In this document: in pieces, positions 1 through 13,900 of the stretch | Layout: each line of letters begins with the position of its first letter | Position numbering within the stretch: position 1 is the first letter of the stretch | Origin: Pegea sp. RAD2-039 | Lineage: Eukaryota > Chordata > Thaliacea > Salpida > Salpidae | Assembly (NCBI GenBank): GCA_034620365.1 | Contig: JAQGEQ010000048.1 | Span: 1,922,001-1,986,000, forward strand | Direction of reading: 5' to 3' | DNA: 64,000 bases | The notes under the pieces: generated by a model | Seen by the model: only the letters and a program-made list of their open reading frames with translations | Database searches by the model: none | Told to the model about the DNA's origin: nothing | Translations under genes and position numbers: made by a program

Positions 1-1555
1 CTACAGTTGGTTTAAAAGATTAAGAAGAAACCATAAGATGGCTGGCATTGTTTGAACTATTATCTGAACGATGCAATAACTTAAAAATGTTTTTTTAAAT
101 TTTTTTATCAATTTACTTTTACATGATGACTTTCTACCAGATAAGTGATGGTCGTTGACGGATGATTGCCAATCTGTTTCTTTCAACAGCAGTCTTTGAC
201 TCTAATGTCCAAAGTTTATTCAACAGACTGCGATTGTTAAGTCATCTTCTCTATACCATTTCCGCAGTTAGTTTAATTCTGATACTGTGCAAATCTCAGG
301 CCTTTTCCCATCACAAGCTTTTATATCAGTGCTTTGAGCAAGTACAGACCTTGAAACGACACTAACATGACAGAACATACTTTGAGTTTTCTTGAAAACT
401 GAACTTTTTACGAGGATCTTGTTCTTATTTGACATTTAGAACTTTTTAGTTTTATTAGATAGCAGTAAAAGCAGTTCTTCATTTTAAACATTTTCAACTT
501 AAATAAAACCAACAAATACTTAAAAAAAGACTGACTTGGTTTTAAAGGTAATTTATTCTTATGAAAATAGTTTTTGTTAAGCTGTATAAATAAAATTGTC
601 TGTAATAAGCAAATCATATCAAAGAAAGAAAACTTTTTATCGTAAACATAATTTGAAATTATTCTAACTTATCTATAAAATACTCATTTAAAATGTGACT
701 GTTATTGATTGAGATTATATTTATAGTTTTTACTGCTTGCATTACAGTATTAGTATTAGAGTAATGACTCAACATTTTTACAACATCTGGTATTTTTAGG
801 GAATTCTTGAAATTTGTTTTCAATATTTTGCTATTATTTGAGAAACATTTAATAGATTTTTTCAACTTTGATTAACACAGACAAGAACTTTTATAATAAT
901 ACTTACAGAAATAACATATCTAATTGATATAAACTATCAGATTTGTTAAAAGAGCGGACTTATTTTGTCATTACTGAAAGTTAATGTTTTACCTTATAAT
1001 ATAAACTTGTTATCAATAATAAAACCATTTTTAAGGCCACTAATTAAAATAAGTTTTCAAAACAGATTAATATTAAAGTTCAAATCAATTTTTCTGGCTA
1101 AGTACAATAAAAGCTTTTGATCATTTTAACTTTTTTATAATTCGAGCTGAAATTTACTTAAAGTTATTAAAAAAACTTAATAAAATAGTTTTGTATTTGC
1201 TAAAAATATTATTACTTTATAAGATCAAACTTCAAGGATTTAGAAAACTTTAAAATAGTTGTTGTTAACTTTTAAAATAAAAGTTATATTTTCAATAAAC
1301 AATTTTTTTAGTTGCATTCTAAATTAATTAATAGATTTATCGATAAAATTTATTAAAAGACTGCTACTTAAGTGGTTGCTTGATGCGGTTACAATATTTA
1401 TCAAACTTTCGTAGGTTTTTATTTTGTAAGCTTATAAAAATTAATAAAAAGTTTAAAAGGTTATTCATCGAAAGCATCAGTTCTTAGAATCATTTAAAGC
1501 TGATATATACTTCACAAATACTGCGATCTAAAATTAACAAATGTAATTTTTAGGA
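1..1555. other. AT-rich non-coding DNA upstream of Meis
   Basis: Very AT-rich with frequent T- and A-runs. Short frames here are few, Lys/Asn/Phe/Ile-rich and unlike any family I know. No repeats or structured RNA noticed. Confidence 0.6.
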
Positions 1556-1830
1556 ATAATCTTAATTAGACAAAAAATTATTGATGACGTACACGATTGA
1601 CTTTGTTTTGTGTTTGATGACGTAGCAGTCATTGAAAAGGTGATTAAACAAGCAAATAACATGTCAGTGCTAGCAATTGATTGGCTTTACTTAAATCAGT
1701 TTATCAAGTGTTATCAAACGCCAAGTCAATAGTACCACAAAGCCATGAATACTTGATTGCTTCTACATCCAACCAATAAACTTCCACACTATTGCGTCAT
1801 CAGAGACATATATACGTCATGACAAGGTAC
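1556..1830. promoter_or_regulatory. Candidate regulatory block with a cluster of CRE-like sites
   Basis: Within about 240 bp there are four TGACGT or ACGTCA/GCGTCA cores (1585-1590, 1618-1623, 1794-1799, 1814-1819), plus CCAAT-type strings (GATTGG, CCAAT). The stretch is less AT-rich than both flanks. It could be a distal enhancer or the promoter of an unknown transcript running into 1.9-2.2 kb. Confidence 0.3.
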
Positions 1831-1950
1831 TCACAACTTTTTTGGGTGTCTTTATTTTCAGTAACTATAAAGTAAGGGAATAAGCGGCGACAAAATACGA
1901 AAACTGTTTAAAGTAAATACTAAAACAATTGATTTTATCAATGAGTACTA

Positions 1951-2223
1951 ATGGTAGATGCGCAAGCAGCTACTGGAAACTACAGACAGTTATCGTGTGG
2001 TCCTTCATTCAAAAGCTTTTTTAGATTGAGAAAGGTTTTTGGCTATCTTGTTTGTAATAAGAAAAAGTTTTGGCTGAATATCAAACTTTATTTATGTTTG
2101 GTTATGGTGATAAATGAGAAACAAACACAATTTGTTGATATCAAAGATTCGCTGACAAAAATATTACAAAGAAAGCTTTATTCTGGTTTTGAAGCATATC
2201 TGAGTATATCAAAGCAGGTGTGA
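1951..2223 (+). CDS. Weak candidate ORF, 90 residues, unrecognised
   Basis: An ATG-started frame lies just downstream of the CRE-rich patch at 1.58-1.82 kb. Only its first 20 or so codons (MVDAQAATGNYRQLSCGPSF) look coding-like; the remainder is Lys/Leu/Phe-rich as in random AT-rich frames. If real, the 5' part may be a first exon of an unknown transcript, but no clear donor marks its end. Low confidence. Confidence 0.12.
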   Translation: MVDAQAATGNYRQLSCGPSFKSFFRLRKVFGYLVCNKKKFWLNIKLYLCLVMVINEKQTQFVDIKDSLTKILQRKLYSGFEAYLSISKQV

Positions 2224-2880
2224 TATCAATAAAAATAAAAGTTTTTTTAAATCAGTTTATTTTGGATACAAATAAGTTTTACATTGTATCATCAAGACTA
2301 ATCGTTTGAAATAATTTAAAAAAGTTGAATCGGTTATGAAGGAAACGATACAATGAAAAATATTTTCTCAAATTTTAAATTAAAATATACATCGAATATC
2401 AGAGAATTTTGTTTTGCGTCTTTTGATCTTGAACTATTTGTCAATAAGCAACAACGATAAAATTTATGATGCTTCTGATGTCTTCCTTAACTTAATAAAA
2501 GTTTTTGGTGAGTACTGTGAAGCTAGACATAGCGTAAAATTGAGAATGAAAACAATACTCTAATATCACGCTTGTCGAAGGATGAGATAAAGCTTTTATT
2601 TTATTGCACTGGTTTATACTTGAAAAAATTTCAATGTTCAAAACTGTAGCTATCAAAATGAAAAAAAAAACATTATCTTTAAATTTCAATGAATTAGCTG
2701 AATTAAACCAGCTGACAAAGTAGATGAAAATAGAATGAATTGGTTTAAGTTAGTCGGACTTTCCTTCGCTTAGAATAAGACCAACAAATTAAAATTAGAT
2801 TTTTTGTATAAAAACTCGAAAATCAGTTTCTAAATAAAGCTTTGACAAAAGATGTAAATGTCCATAATTAGTACTAGCAT

Positions 2881-3110
2881 TAAAGTATGGAACGGCGCCA
2901 CACAAGAATCATCTGCTATAAAACTTACCTAAAATTTGATTCTTGCACGTCATAAAAATAAAGTTTGCAATGAGGCTTTCGGGCTGTCTCGTAGACGATT
3001 GCCGGATAGTTTACCTTCGCTTGCACAACGGCTTTTTGTGTGACGTAGAAAGACCGCCAACTTACGTCATTATCTTCAATATTTGCTTATTTCAAGCGTC
3101 GTCAGACTTG
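2881..3110. promoter_or_regulatory. Second less AT-rich block with CRE-like sites
   Basis: An island of mixed composition in AT-rich DNA, with TGACGT at 3041-3046 and TTACGTCA at 3062-3069 only 15 bp apart in opposite orientation. The short frame over it has no ATG-proximal coding character I trust. Candidate cis-regulatory module. Confidence 0.25.
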
Positions 3111-6100
3111 TGTTGTATATGTCTAAACTTAAAGTGATCACTCAGAATTTTTAAAAACATGTTATCACACCCACCACTTACAAATAAACAGATATTGAAG
3201 GTTTTAAAGCACATACTATATTTTGATGAAATAGCTTCGAAAACAAATTTTTACTGCTGAAAGATTAACTTATGATTAATCGAAAAATCTACAGACATGA
3301 AAAAGAGATTATTCAAATGGTTTCTTGAAATACGTTTTTGATAAGGAAGCATGTAATATCTATTATCCAAAGTACTTTCTCTTGATAGTAAAATTCGGTG
3401 AAAGTTTGGAGCTCGCAAAACACATCGTTTCAAATCATAGCTACTTAGTGAATATAGTTTCAAAACCTAAATAAGTTTTATTGTCAAAGTACTATATAAA
3501 GTAATATAAATAATAGAAAATAAAAATAAACAGTTAATAAGAATATAAAATTATAAATAGTATTTTATACTTATAATATTATAAGAATAAATAAAATATA
3601 ACAAATTAGTGGCTTAAAGATAATTTAGATTTTCTTTACCTCCTTGCGTGAGTTTAAAGAACTTAACCAAGAAATTAAACAAGAAATTATTTTAATAAGT
3701 TTATAGCCGTTTCAAATTTCACATATCACAATTTTGTAGATATTTAAAATAGTTGATCTTATTGACTAATTACAAAATTATTTTGAAAAAATCTTGACCA
3801 AGTAATTGAAAATATTTTTTAATAAAATACATTGTCAGAGAGACTTTGTTTAATTTGCAAATCAACTTCATAAAATTATCAGCTATTTTTATATTGCTTC
3901 CTCAATAGTTGCAAAGGTTATGAACATATATTTAGTCCAAATTGTTTGACTTTATGATATTTAAAACATATATCTCTATTGAAACTATTATTATGCCAAC
4001 CGCAGTTTGTAATCCATTTTTGAAAAACATTTTTAGGCAGTTAAGTAAACTTTCTTGTTAGTTTACATTTGAACTTGTTTACTACAATTTGTGATCAAAG
4101 AAGAAGTATATTTAGAATTTAAAAGTACTTCATTGAAACGGTTTCAGATACTAATTTAATTTTATCGATAAAATTTATTTGCAAATTAAAAAAACCACGC
4201 AAATGATTGTTAATGTCACTAAAGTTCTGATTATAGGTTACTTTTGTTTAAATTTATAGATACAAAATTTACTGTTTTGTTCTCAATTTAGCATTGATTT
4301 TATTTGAAAGTTGCAAAATATAAAGAGCTTAAAGCTACTATAACTTTATCGAAACTCAATTTGATCTTCTTCTCTCTTTAAATCTCTGAAACAGTTTACT
4401 TTAATAAAAAGCTGCTAACCAAAATTGATATTGCTCTCAGACGTTAAGTTAGTATTTTTAATATTATTTTCTAACTAATCTGGATCTTGATTCCAACAAA
4501 TAATAACATGTTTCTTATACTACATAAATAAAGCATCAGTAATAAATTACGGATAAGATTTACTAAGAAATCTGTGTTTGAAGGACATAATATCGATTTG
4601 CTATTCTTTATTAAAATGCTGGAATGTGCTGAACATATACGGTAGAGATCGTTCTTATCCACCCTCACTGTCGACTTGCTGGCTGGTTACCTGACTGATT
4701 GGCTAGCTGCTTTACAGCATTCGATATATGCAAGCAAAAGAGATGCATCTTTGTAACAAGTCTGTTGTTTTTGATGCTACGTTGTCAGAAGATCAATATT
4801 ACAAATGAATAAGCAGACAGAGAAGATGTCAGTTAGTCTGACAAGACCTCCAGATCTTGGCATCAACCTCAAAACATTTTTAGTACTTTTTACTATTATT
4901 TGATATTTGTTATGCAAAGTATCTTAATGTTTGGACGTTGCTCTCTAGACTTGACTTGGTTCCGTAAGTGATTGAAGTGGACAAGGGCTGTCACTCAAGT
5001 TGGTGTCGTGGTATAAAAAGGTCTTAATTGATTAGTAAATTCAAGGTTCAGTGTAACGAGTGGTTTCTTTGACTAATTTAGAAAATTTACTTTTTTACGT
5101 TTTTATTAAACCTTAAGTAGAATGGTAGAAACATTCTTATGAAACAAAATAGTTTTATGATTATGATTTTAAAATTTGTGGCCAAATTCAATAGCAAAAA
5201 ATGTTTTATATAACTGTACAAATTTTTTAATATTAACTGTTAGCTCGTTATCAAATGTAGAAATTACGCATTAAGAACAAGTAAAGTGCGATTTTTATAA
5301 CAAGATTTAAGAACTGACTTAAAACAGTGAACTTATTGAACTTGGAGACTTACACAAAACAAGTTCTTGTAAATTTATTAATATAATATTTTAGTATAAA
5401 AGGATGTGTCGAAACTGTAGATAAGAAAAATAATTGTCAATAGAAAATATTTAATATCCGGCATGATATATTTGGTTTATACAAGCTTGATTCTCAACTG
5501 ATAATAGCTGGTGAAAATTTGCTACAATATTTTATCTTAAAAAGTATTACTGAATGTAAAGAAAATGAAGAAAGTTGAGTGATTTGAGTTTTTATTACAA
5601 AAGATTAAGAAACGTTCAAAATTTAGAATTTAAAAAAATACTCCTCTAATGTAAAATAATCCCATCAAAATATTAACTTCTATTTATTGCTGCTCTTCAA
5701 TCTATAGAGGCTTACTTTTTGCTCTTTAAAGATGTTTGATTAAATTTAGTTTACCAAAATTTAGTACACACTAACCAAAGTATCAAATAATCATATATCA
5801 ACTAGTAATTGAAAATTTATCGCAGAAAAAATCTCGTTTTTTAAGATAACACTTGAAATAAATTACCCACTGAGTAAGAAAAGTAGAAAGAACTCGGTAA
5901 TAAATAAGGTTCAAGGTTTAACATCTGTTCAATACTATGTTTAACAAATATTGATAAATCTACAGAAGCAACGTTGACTTGGTATTTATAATACTTGATT
6001 ATTGCCAAAACTTCATACATATTTTATCCAAGGTATTTCAGTTCAGCCTTACGTTAAAATATTCTGAAATAATTGAAGCGATATTTAAAATGTATCGTGA

Positions 6101-9100
6101 TATTACTTGACGTATAGTAGAATCGAAATTTTAAGGCTGTATAAATTTATGGTTTTTTAATAAGAAAAATTATCTTATATTAAACTATGATTACGGTGAT
6201 TTTTTTTTTCTAATTTTTCTCAAACTATTTTAGTATGATGAAACGTTATGATGACCACCTACATTCTGAACTTAATATATATAATATATTTATATGAAAT
6301 GTTTTCAACAGTTTATGATAAAATTTTTCAAATCAATTAAAGTATATCTAAACCAAAACTTATTTTCTTATTTAACCCCGTTTGATTACTTTCATTTTAA
6401 AATAGTTTTTCCAAATTTAGAATTTAGTGACCACTTAAGGCTAGTAACATCAGCAAGCTAAATACTAATGAAAATATTAAGGCAAATATAGCAACTTAAT
6501 ATAGTCAACTTATGCTAAATAAAACTTGATCGTATTTCAATAGTAGCATTCTATTTTGGTTTCCATAGATAAGTTTGCGATGTTTAGTTTCATCGTTTTT
6601 AGTTTTGGCGTATTTGATTGAAGGTTAAAAAGAACACGGTTTTTTTCTTTTATTAAAAACTTATTCAGGAAATAGTTTAACTTCCGTTTGTTGTAGGGTA
6701 TCAATTCGACGTTTCGATTATCCTCAGTCTCAGAATAATCATTTTTAGTCGCAAGAAAATACTAATCACATCTCTACGTCAGAACTCGAATAAGTAATGC
6801 TAGATCAGATAACTCTGATAAGATAATTTACGGCCCTCGTGTTTATGACTCCTTATAGCATTGTAAATGATCTGTGAAAAGCTATATGATTGCTAAAAGA
6901 AAGCACATGCTAGATGTGGTCTTTAAAAGCAATTATCTTGTAAAAAAATGGAAAGAAATTGTTAGATTGAGTATTAATAAAATCATTTTTATGAAAATTC
7001 CTATCTCGCTAAACAAAAAAGTACTAACTTTAGGAATTTTTTCTTATAAAACTGTAATTGATTTTTATTAGAGCGTAATTGAGTATGTATCTCACTAGAA
7101 AACTTTTTGTCTTAACAAGAGGCGACTTAGTCAGCTGAGTTTCATATTTACAAAACTCTTTAAAGTAACCAGCTTATACTTTAAGATTTTTGTAATCTTA
7201 TAAATTACAGAGTAATGTATAACAAAACTCTTTTGAGACAGTTTGTTTTTACTTTCAGTGTTTACAATTCAACTTTAGGGTATGTTACTTCAGTTTAAAG
7301 TTTAGTTTTTAATAAATCTGATTGAGTTAGTTTCAGGTAATACATTTGGGCTGTTATTAATATCATAAGTATTGTTTATCAAGATTATATGGTTTAATAG
7401 TTATCTATATTTAGCATACTTACAATTCACTTTATGAACACAAGTTGACTTTATAATAACTATAATAATTTATATGATAAAGTTTAACGTTGACACTTTA
7501 GTTTCCTGTAATTAATTATTTTCAATTTCTAATAATTGTCAAGATCAAGTTTTTGGTGACATATCAAAAAATCGATCAATTGATCATTTTGTAAAAATTA
7601 AAATTGAAAAGTTATTCACCAATTGGATGAGATTCAAATAAGAAAATATTATTTTTACAGTCAGCTTTGGCTAGTATTTACAAGTATTATTAATATGAGA
7701 TAATTTTTTGAGCGAAAATATATTTTATAAAATATAATCAAGTAATTTTTTGTAGTAAATATATATAAAATGATAGTTTATTTACAGAATATAAAAAGCG
7801 CTATTGAGTATTTCGCAATTTTCTTTAAAAAAGATTAGCGTAATGGTTTTATTTTTATAGAAAATTTTATCATGATGGCTAAAAATATAAAAACTAATAT
7901 GATTATACATTTTGATCTGTTTTGCAGATATTCGACAAATAAAGATTTTGCTGTCAAATGTAAGTTTATAAAATGTTTTTTTTATATTAAAAAAATTTCT
8001 TATTACAAATGATGGGAATATATTTAATGACAAAACTGCAAATTAATATTCTAAAGATTCTAAAATGAAAAATCCTGATAAGTGTTAATCATAACATAAA
8101 GCTTTGTAACTCACTATTTAACAAAGTTTTTTATTTCATTTCAATAAATTGGGTTTTCTACAATAAACATTTTTTCAATCGCAAAGTAAAACCAGTTTTT
8201 CCAGTTGTACCTGTTTTCAAGAAATTATAAACTTTGATTACGATGAAAAGGTCTATCCCTTTTTATTTTCGATCGAAGCCGTAACAGATGAAACTTTCTA
8301 CTTTTTATAGTTTTTTTAATGAAGCATACCTTAAATTATTTTTTGTTTTTTTCAAACAGCTAACTGTATTATTTTTTAACAGGGAATCGCAACAGTATCG
8401 CTACTGGTTTCTTTTGATGACTAGTTGATCAATAATTGTATTTTGATTACTTGTCTTTATTGATTTAGTATTTGAAGTCATACAGACGATGAGTTAGGCT
8501 TACATTTTAGCGTTTTAATGAAACTATTTCTATAAATCAGTTAGCCCTACAATTAATGAAAAATGAATTTATGTTTCATGATGGGTTTCTAAGTCTGTAA
8601 TTGTGCTTTCTTTATTAGTTTATTCTTTGGATGATAAAAGTGTTCTAGAAAAACTAAAATATCAATTTTTCAAGATACTGTCCCTGTTTACTTCAGAAGT
8701 TATTTTTCAAATCAAAATAAATAATAGATTCTATGAGTCTCATGTAACATATTGATTGTATTTTAAGGAATATTTTCTTGTTAGAAAAATATAAAGAAAC
8801 AATCATGCTTTGATGCATTGTAAGTGTCTTCTTACTGATAAGAGAAATAAAGTTCGAAAAAAGTGAAAAATCATTCATTCAATCCTTGCCTTGTTTGTTT
8901 TTGCATGGTTATATGACTGCTTAGGATGGTACATACTTAGATGGTTTTAATTTCTAGACAGCTCTGGCGCCAATTTGGGTGGCTTCTTTAGGTCATATAG
9001 TTTACAAGACGTGCTTAATGTGCTTTTTCTAATTTGTTATTTTGTAAGTTAAAAAATATTAAAATACAGTAGTTTTCTTCGCTCACAATGGTGGACTGCT

Positions 9101-10800
9101 AACCTGCTTGAAAAGAGAGCAAAAAACTTGCTGAACAGTTTTAGAGGAATAAAATAACTGCATGAAGGAATTTATAAAAAACTATTTCATCTACATAAAA
9201 ATCTTTTACTGTTTTCTTACAGCTTATTAACTTTGAGTGGTAAAAACCAAAGTATTTACTGTTTTCCAGTTTTAGATTTTCAATGAATTAAAACAACTGT
9301 TTACCTTTGCTCGAATAAATCTTTTCACTTTCTTCAAATAAACTTCATTAATTTCATAGAATTATAAAATTATGATATTAGCGTATTTCTATTTGCATGA
9401 TTTTTAATCTGTTTTTAAACTTACAATCTTTAGAACAAAAGTTTTGGTTTACTTTCAAGTTAAGTCATTTAAATAATCTTATTTATCAAATTTCACAAAA
9501 CCTGATTGTAAGGATTTAGGTAAAAAGTACTGACATGGCTTTTATAATGTGAACTATCATAAAGCTAGCAGTGGTTATTACGCTTAACAATTTTTAAAAG
9601 ATATTTTTACTAATTTATATTTAATATCGGTCAAATAAATGTTGATAAAAGTTAACCTACAACTAAAACTATCAATTGCAAAAGTGTGATTTCCTGAAAT
9701 TATAATTTATTGTCTCAGCAAAATAATTTGATTATTGTATATCACATGTATTAATTTAAGTTTTCAAGAAAATTGCTATAATGCTTATAATTAAAATATC
9801 TTTGATGTTATAAATTTTGCTTGTACTAAAAATATAAGACTTCTTATAGTTTGGGGTAAGTTTTAATCTTTTAATAGAAGAATTGGTAATAAAGTCTTCT
9901 AGTTTACAAAATAGTTTACTTTCCACAACCAATCAATTAAATGACTATATGTATGATTCATTTCTTTTAAAAAATATGCGCTGGTAAGCACGTTCATACA
10001 AACTACAACAAATGAATTTCGATTTTTGAAACATAATTGCTCTGTGTTGTTTTGTCACAAAAATTTGCTGATTGCGTTTATCAGTATAGCTTACTATCTT
10101 GGTTATATAAAATAAATCAAGTTTGGATTCTAGGAGTGTTTTATTTAAAGTATTTCAAAGTTGTTGTTAGGATTATACAGCTTTTATTTGCTTTTGTATT
10201 ATTGGCTTAGTTGCTCAAATCTAATTAAGTTTATTTACGATGACAGCAGTTTCAGTAGGAGCTAATGAATATAATTAAACAATAGACAGCAAACACAAAA
10301 GAAACTCGTTTTAGTGAATTTTAGTTAAGTCTACAAAATGTTTGTTAATGTGACAAATTTGGGTGAAGTGAAAGTTTTATTGTCCTTTGCAAGTTTCTGG
10401 ATTTATTATTTATTATAAATCTTTTTATAAAAATCTTTACAAAAATATATCACTTTTATAAAGTGTTAACAATGAAATTGCATTTTATTATTTACTATGG
10501 CACGTTTTATTGACGACAGTTTTAAATGTGAAGCTATTGAAATATCGCATAATAAATATGTGTCAATATTTTTAAATACTTAAAACTGTTTAACTTTTTT
10601 ATTTACTTAAGTTTATATTGAGTACACTTCACTAAAAGTTGAATTAATTAAAGGTATTGAAACTTGATATAGCAGAAAGTGATAACGTTTGTAACATCTT
10701 TTTTTCCAATTATTTATAATGAATCAATTTTTCAGACTTTTTCACATTAGTTGATAAACAAGTAAGTTTTGCCATTTTTAGTAATTTGTTTATGTTGAAT
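3111..10800. other. AT-rich non-coding DNA upstream of the distal Meis start
   Basis: Long AT-rich stretch, probably intergenic. A somewhat more mixed-composition patch lies at about 4660-5035. No gene, RNA gene or transposon could be supported. Confidence 0.55.
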
Positions 10801-10837
10801 TTGACAATTCAATCGTCGCAATTCATTCTGTTCGCAT

Positions 10838-10860
10838 AACAACAACAAAAACAACAACAA
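10838..10860 (+). repeat. CAA-repeat tract in a leader-like context
   Basis: An AAC/CAA trinucleotide run interrupted once by an A-run, ending 36 bp before the ATG at 10897. CAA repeats are typical of unstructured leaders, which supports reading this stretch as 5' UTR of the distal Meis first exon; it may equally be a plain microsatellite. Confidence 0.5.
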
Positions 10861-10896
10861 TTTTCAAGTTCCAACGGTTCACAAGTTTATACTAAA

Positions 10897-10908
10897 ATGG
10901 CAAAAGAG
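10897..10908 (+). CDS. Meis: Candidate distal alternative first coding exon of Meis (MAKE)
   Basis: ATG GCA AAA GAG is followed by GTGATT, a usable donor. The exon ends in phase 0, which is what exon 2 (starting with a whole CAA codon) needs, giving MAKE-QFDDG. Known MEIS proteins begin MAQRYDD, so this start resembles the family in length and in the MA-x-x-[YF]DD pattern. The 60-odd bases upstream look like a leader: a CAA-repeat tract and a Kozak-like AAAATGG. It competes with the exon at 14571. Nothing in the sequence decides between the two, and both could be used from separate promoters. Confidence 0.4.
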
Positions 10909-13900
10909 GTGATTTCAAATTTGTTTTTTGTTTTATCGTAAAATATTTGAACAACAAATGTTTTTTAGTTACTTATATCGTAAGTTTTATGTTTGTTTAA
11001 AAAATATATTCTAACTAACATTGCGACCGTTACATCTTTATAAAATCTTTCAATTAAAATGGTTATATAACTCCTTTCCTTGCTTTAACGAATTAACTTT
11101 TGCTGTTTAGTCACAAAAATTAAATAAATTTCAAAAACCTTTACAAAAGTATTGATGATAATACCATGTCGCGTAAATTGAACATACCCAACTATTTTAC
11201 TTCAATATATTGGATTTGAAAAATGTTCAAGAAGTAAAAATGGCTCAAAAATGGATATTTTGAACCATTAAATAAAAATCCGATGCGATTAATTTTTTTT
11301 TCTTGTTGTATGATAAACAAGTATCTGTGACCTGAAAATAAAATCAATTTTTTCTATTTCTACTATGCGGCTACATTAAAAGTATTTAGCTGAGAATACT
11401 TTTGTTCTTTAAGGCTCAAACTTCAATCTTTTGAAATGTAATAATATATTTACAAGCAAACAGCGCGGTGATCTCAAGAAAGCTGCAATTAGCTCGAGGC
11501 CCAATAAAATATAAAGTAGTGAAGACGGGTATTTTTAATAAAACCAAATATTCAAACTACCTTGCAGCTACTTTACTGTAAGCTGGTTTAGCTTAGTTAA
11601 TTTTGGAAAAATTTGATTGGTTGAGATCCAATTTAACTTGGATTGTTAAACATAACTGAAAGCAAGTTAGAGTATGCCTGAGTGACATTGAGAAGACAAA
11701 CAAAAATGCTTCATCGGTTGATTTACCAACTTTATCACAGTCTGTATGAGTAGTGTTGGAATGTGCAGAATCCTCTTACATGATTCAAAGTCGTTTTAGG
11801 CACTGAAGGTGGCAAACTTTTTTTATGGGTGGCCGGTTCTGAACAAAATCATCTTGACAAAGATCACCGTTTCCTTGGTGATACTTATATTAATTTTTTT
11901 AGTCGGTTTTGTTCTGAAATCCGTTAAATTTTTGTCACACAAATTCTTCAAACTGTCAAAGAGCAAATTTGAACCTCAAAATGTGATTTGTTGAAACATA
12001 ACAGCGTTCTAGCATTACATTTGTTAAATGAAATCTTTTAATTAATAAAATAATAATTAAAAATGTTAATTATTAAAGATTTTCAGTAAGTTTTTAAAGG
12101 TAGTTGATAGCATCATAAAGTTAGCAGGTGATTCATTTTTCTGCTAATTTATTCTAGATAATGTGAATCACCAAAAATAAAAGTGATTTTCATAGATAGA
12201 CAAAAATACTTGAAAATTTGTTTACATAACATTTACTTTTGATTTACGCACCTTGATAAAAAACCTTTTTAGAATTTTTATATACTTTTTGACGAAATAC
12301 ATATTTTATATTTTGTTACCCGAAAAAAATTCTTTAAAATCATGATTCTCTAAAAATTTGCATTGTCTAGTCTTGTCATGTAATTTTGACTCTACCGATG
12401 TTAATGTCCTGGTCAATAAGCTTTGGTAAAAAACATATGTAAAACACAAACAATGAAATTGCTGTTCTTGTTATGGATTGATAACTAACTTTTATTTTGG
12501 AAATATTTTGTTTGGATAATATTCAAGTTAATTTCTAACTTTGGAAAAAGCTTTGGATAAAATAATTTTAATTGTCAACTCTTTTTAACAAGTTTATAGA
12601 AGATAAAATATAAAAAAAAATAGTATTGAGCTTAAGAAATCTTTTAATAATTGTAATCTTGATTTTAAATCAATAACGTGAACAATGAAAAGTTCTAATA
12701 TTCGCTTTTAATTAAAACTTTTTTTCAAAATACCGTTTCTTCGTAAAGTAATAACAGTTTTTAAAACATATCTCCTGTGAAATTCTGAAAATCATTTATT
12801 AGAAATAAATAATCAAATTTGATAACAAACCGGTTTATTTGAACACTTTCTTAGCCTTATATTTCTTGAGAAATTTCTCTTTGGCTTACTGCTGCCAGCA
12901 ATCGAGCCCATTCACGCATTTCTATGTAAGTGACGTCATAATCTGTTGCATAGGAGGTTGCAAGAAACTTTTGGGTGGCCACAAGGCCAGCTGGCTACCT
13001 GACCACTGTGGCGGTTTTCTAAAAAGAAACAACATGATGTAAGCAGAAATAAAGTCATGTATTTTTAAAAATGTTTCAGGCGACAATTACAAAGACAATT
13101 ACAGATTTTATCTGGCATACGGTATGAGTATTAGTACAGAGAGCGTCTCTCAAAATAAGCAAATTTTCTTTATACACATTACAACTTGATAGACAGGTGT
13201 TGCTATATTTTTGATAGATCAAAGTTTGCTCTCCTACAGAAGTTTCTAAAATTTTTAAAGTTGTTAGTGTAGATACAGCATAACAAAATGATATAAATTT
13301 GGATAATACCGTGAAAAAAGTAAAATATTTGGTCTAAAATTTTTCTATAAATTTAACATCTGTTGAATCCAAAGTTTATAAAATCCTAAAGATTTAGCTA
13401 AGTTCATTTTAAATGCTTTTATGATTTGTTGAAAGGACATGTTGCTTCTTATAACAAAATTATTAGTTTGCAATTGAAATATTAAATAGAAAAAGTTAAA
13501 GGACCTTAGCACAATCTAGAACAAGTTTTTGCAAATGATTTATTTAAGCTTATATAACAATATTCCGAGTTTTTATTTCATAATACTTACCTTACAAAGC
13601 TTTAATTTCTATAAAAATAATGTAAGTTGAATTGTAGCATGTTGATATTTGTATAAACAATCTCTTACACCTGACTTACAACTAAAAATGTAGGAAAACA
13701 TAAATTATCACCATGAGCTGGTGTTAGAGAATGCTGTTTTATAGAAATGATGATGTAGTAAGCAAAGAAGAACTAGTATTATTGAGACGGAAGCGTCAAC
13801 GTGACAATAGTAAATTATTTTATATGACAAGTTGATAGGTTGGTAGATGTTTTGTTCATTTACAGATTTGTAGCTTTAAGCCTTGCCAAAGTTTTCCCTA

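Noticed and set aside
11809..11994. Short hydrophobic frame resembling a membrane peptide
   Set aside because: It starts at GTG, not ATG, in a eukaryotic context, and its composition is what random AT-rich DNA gives.
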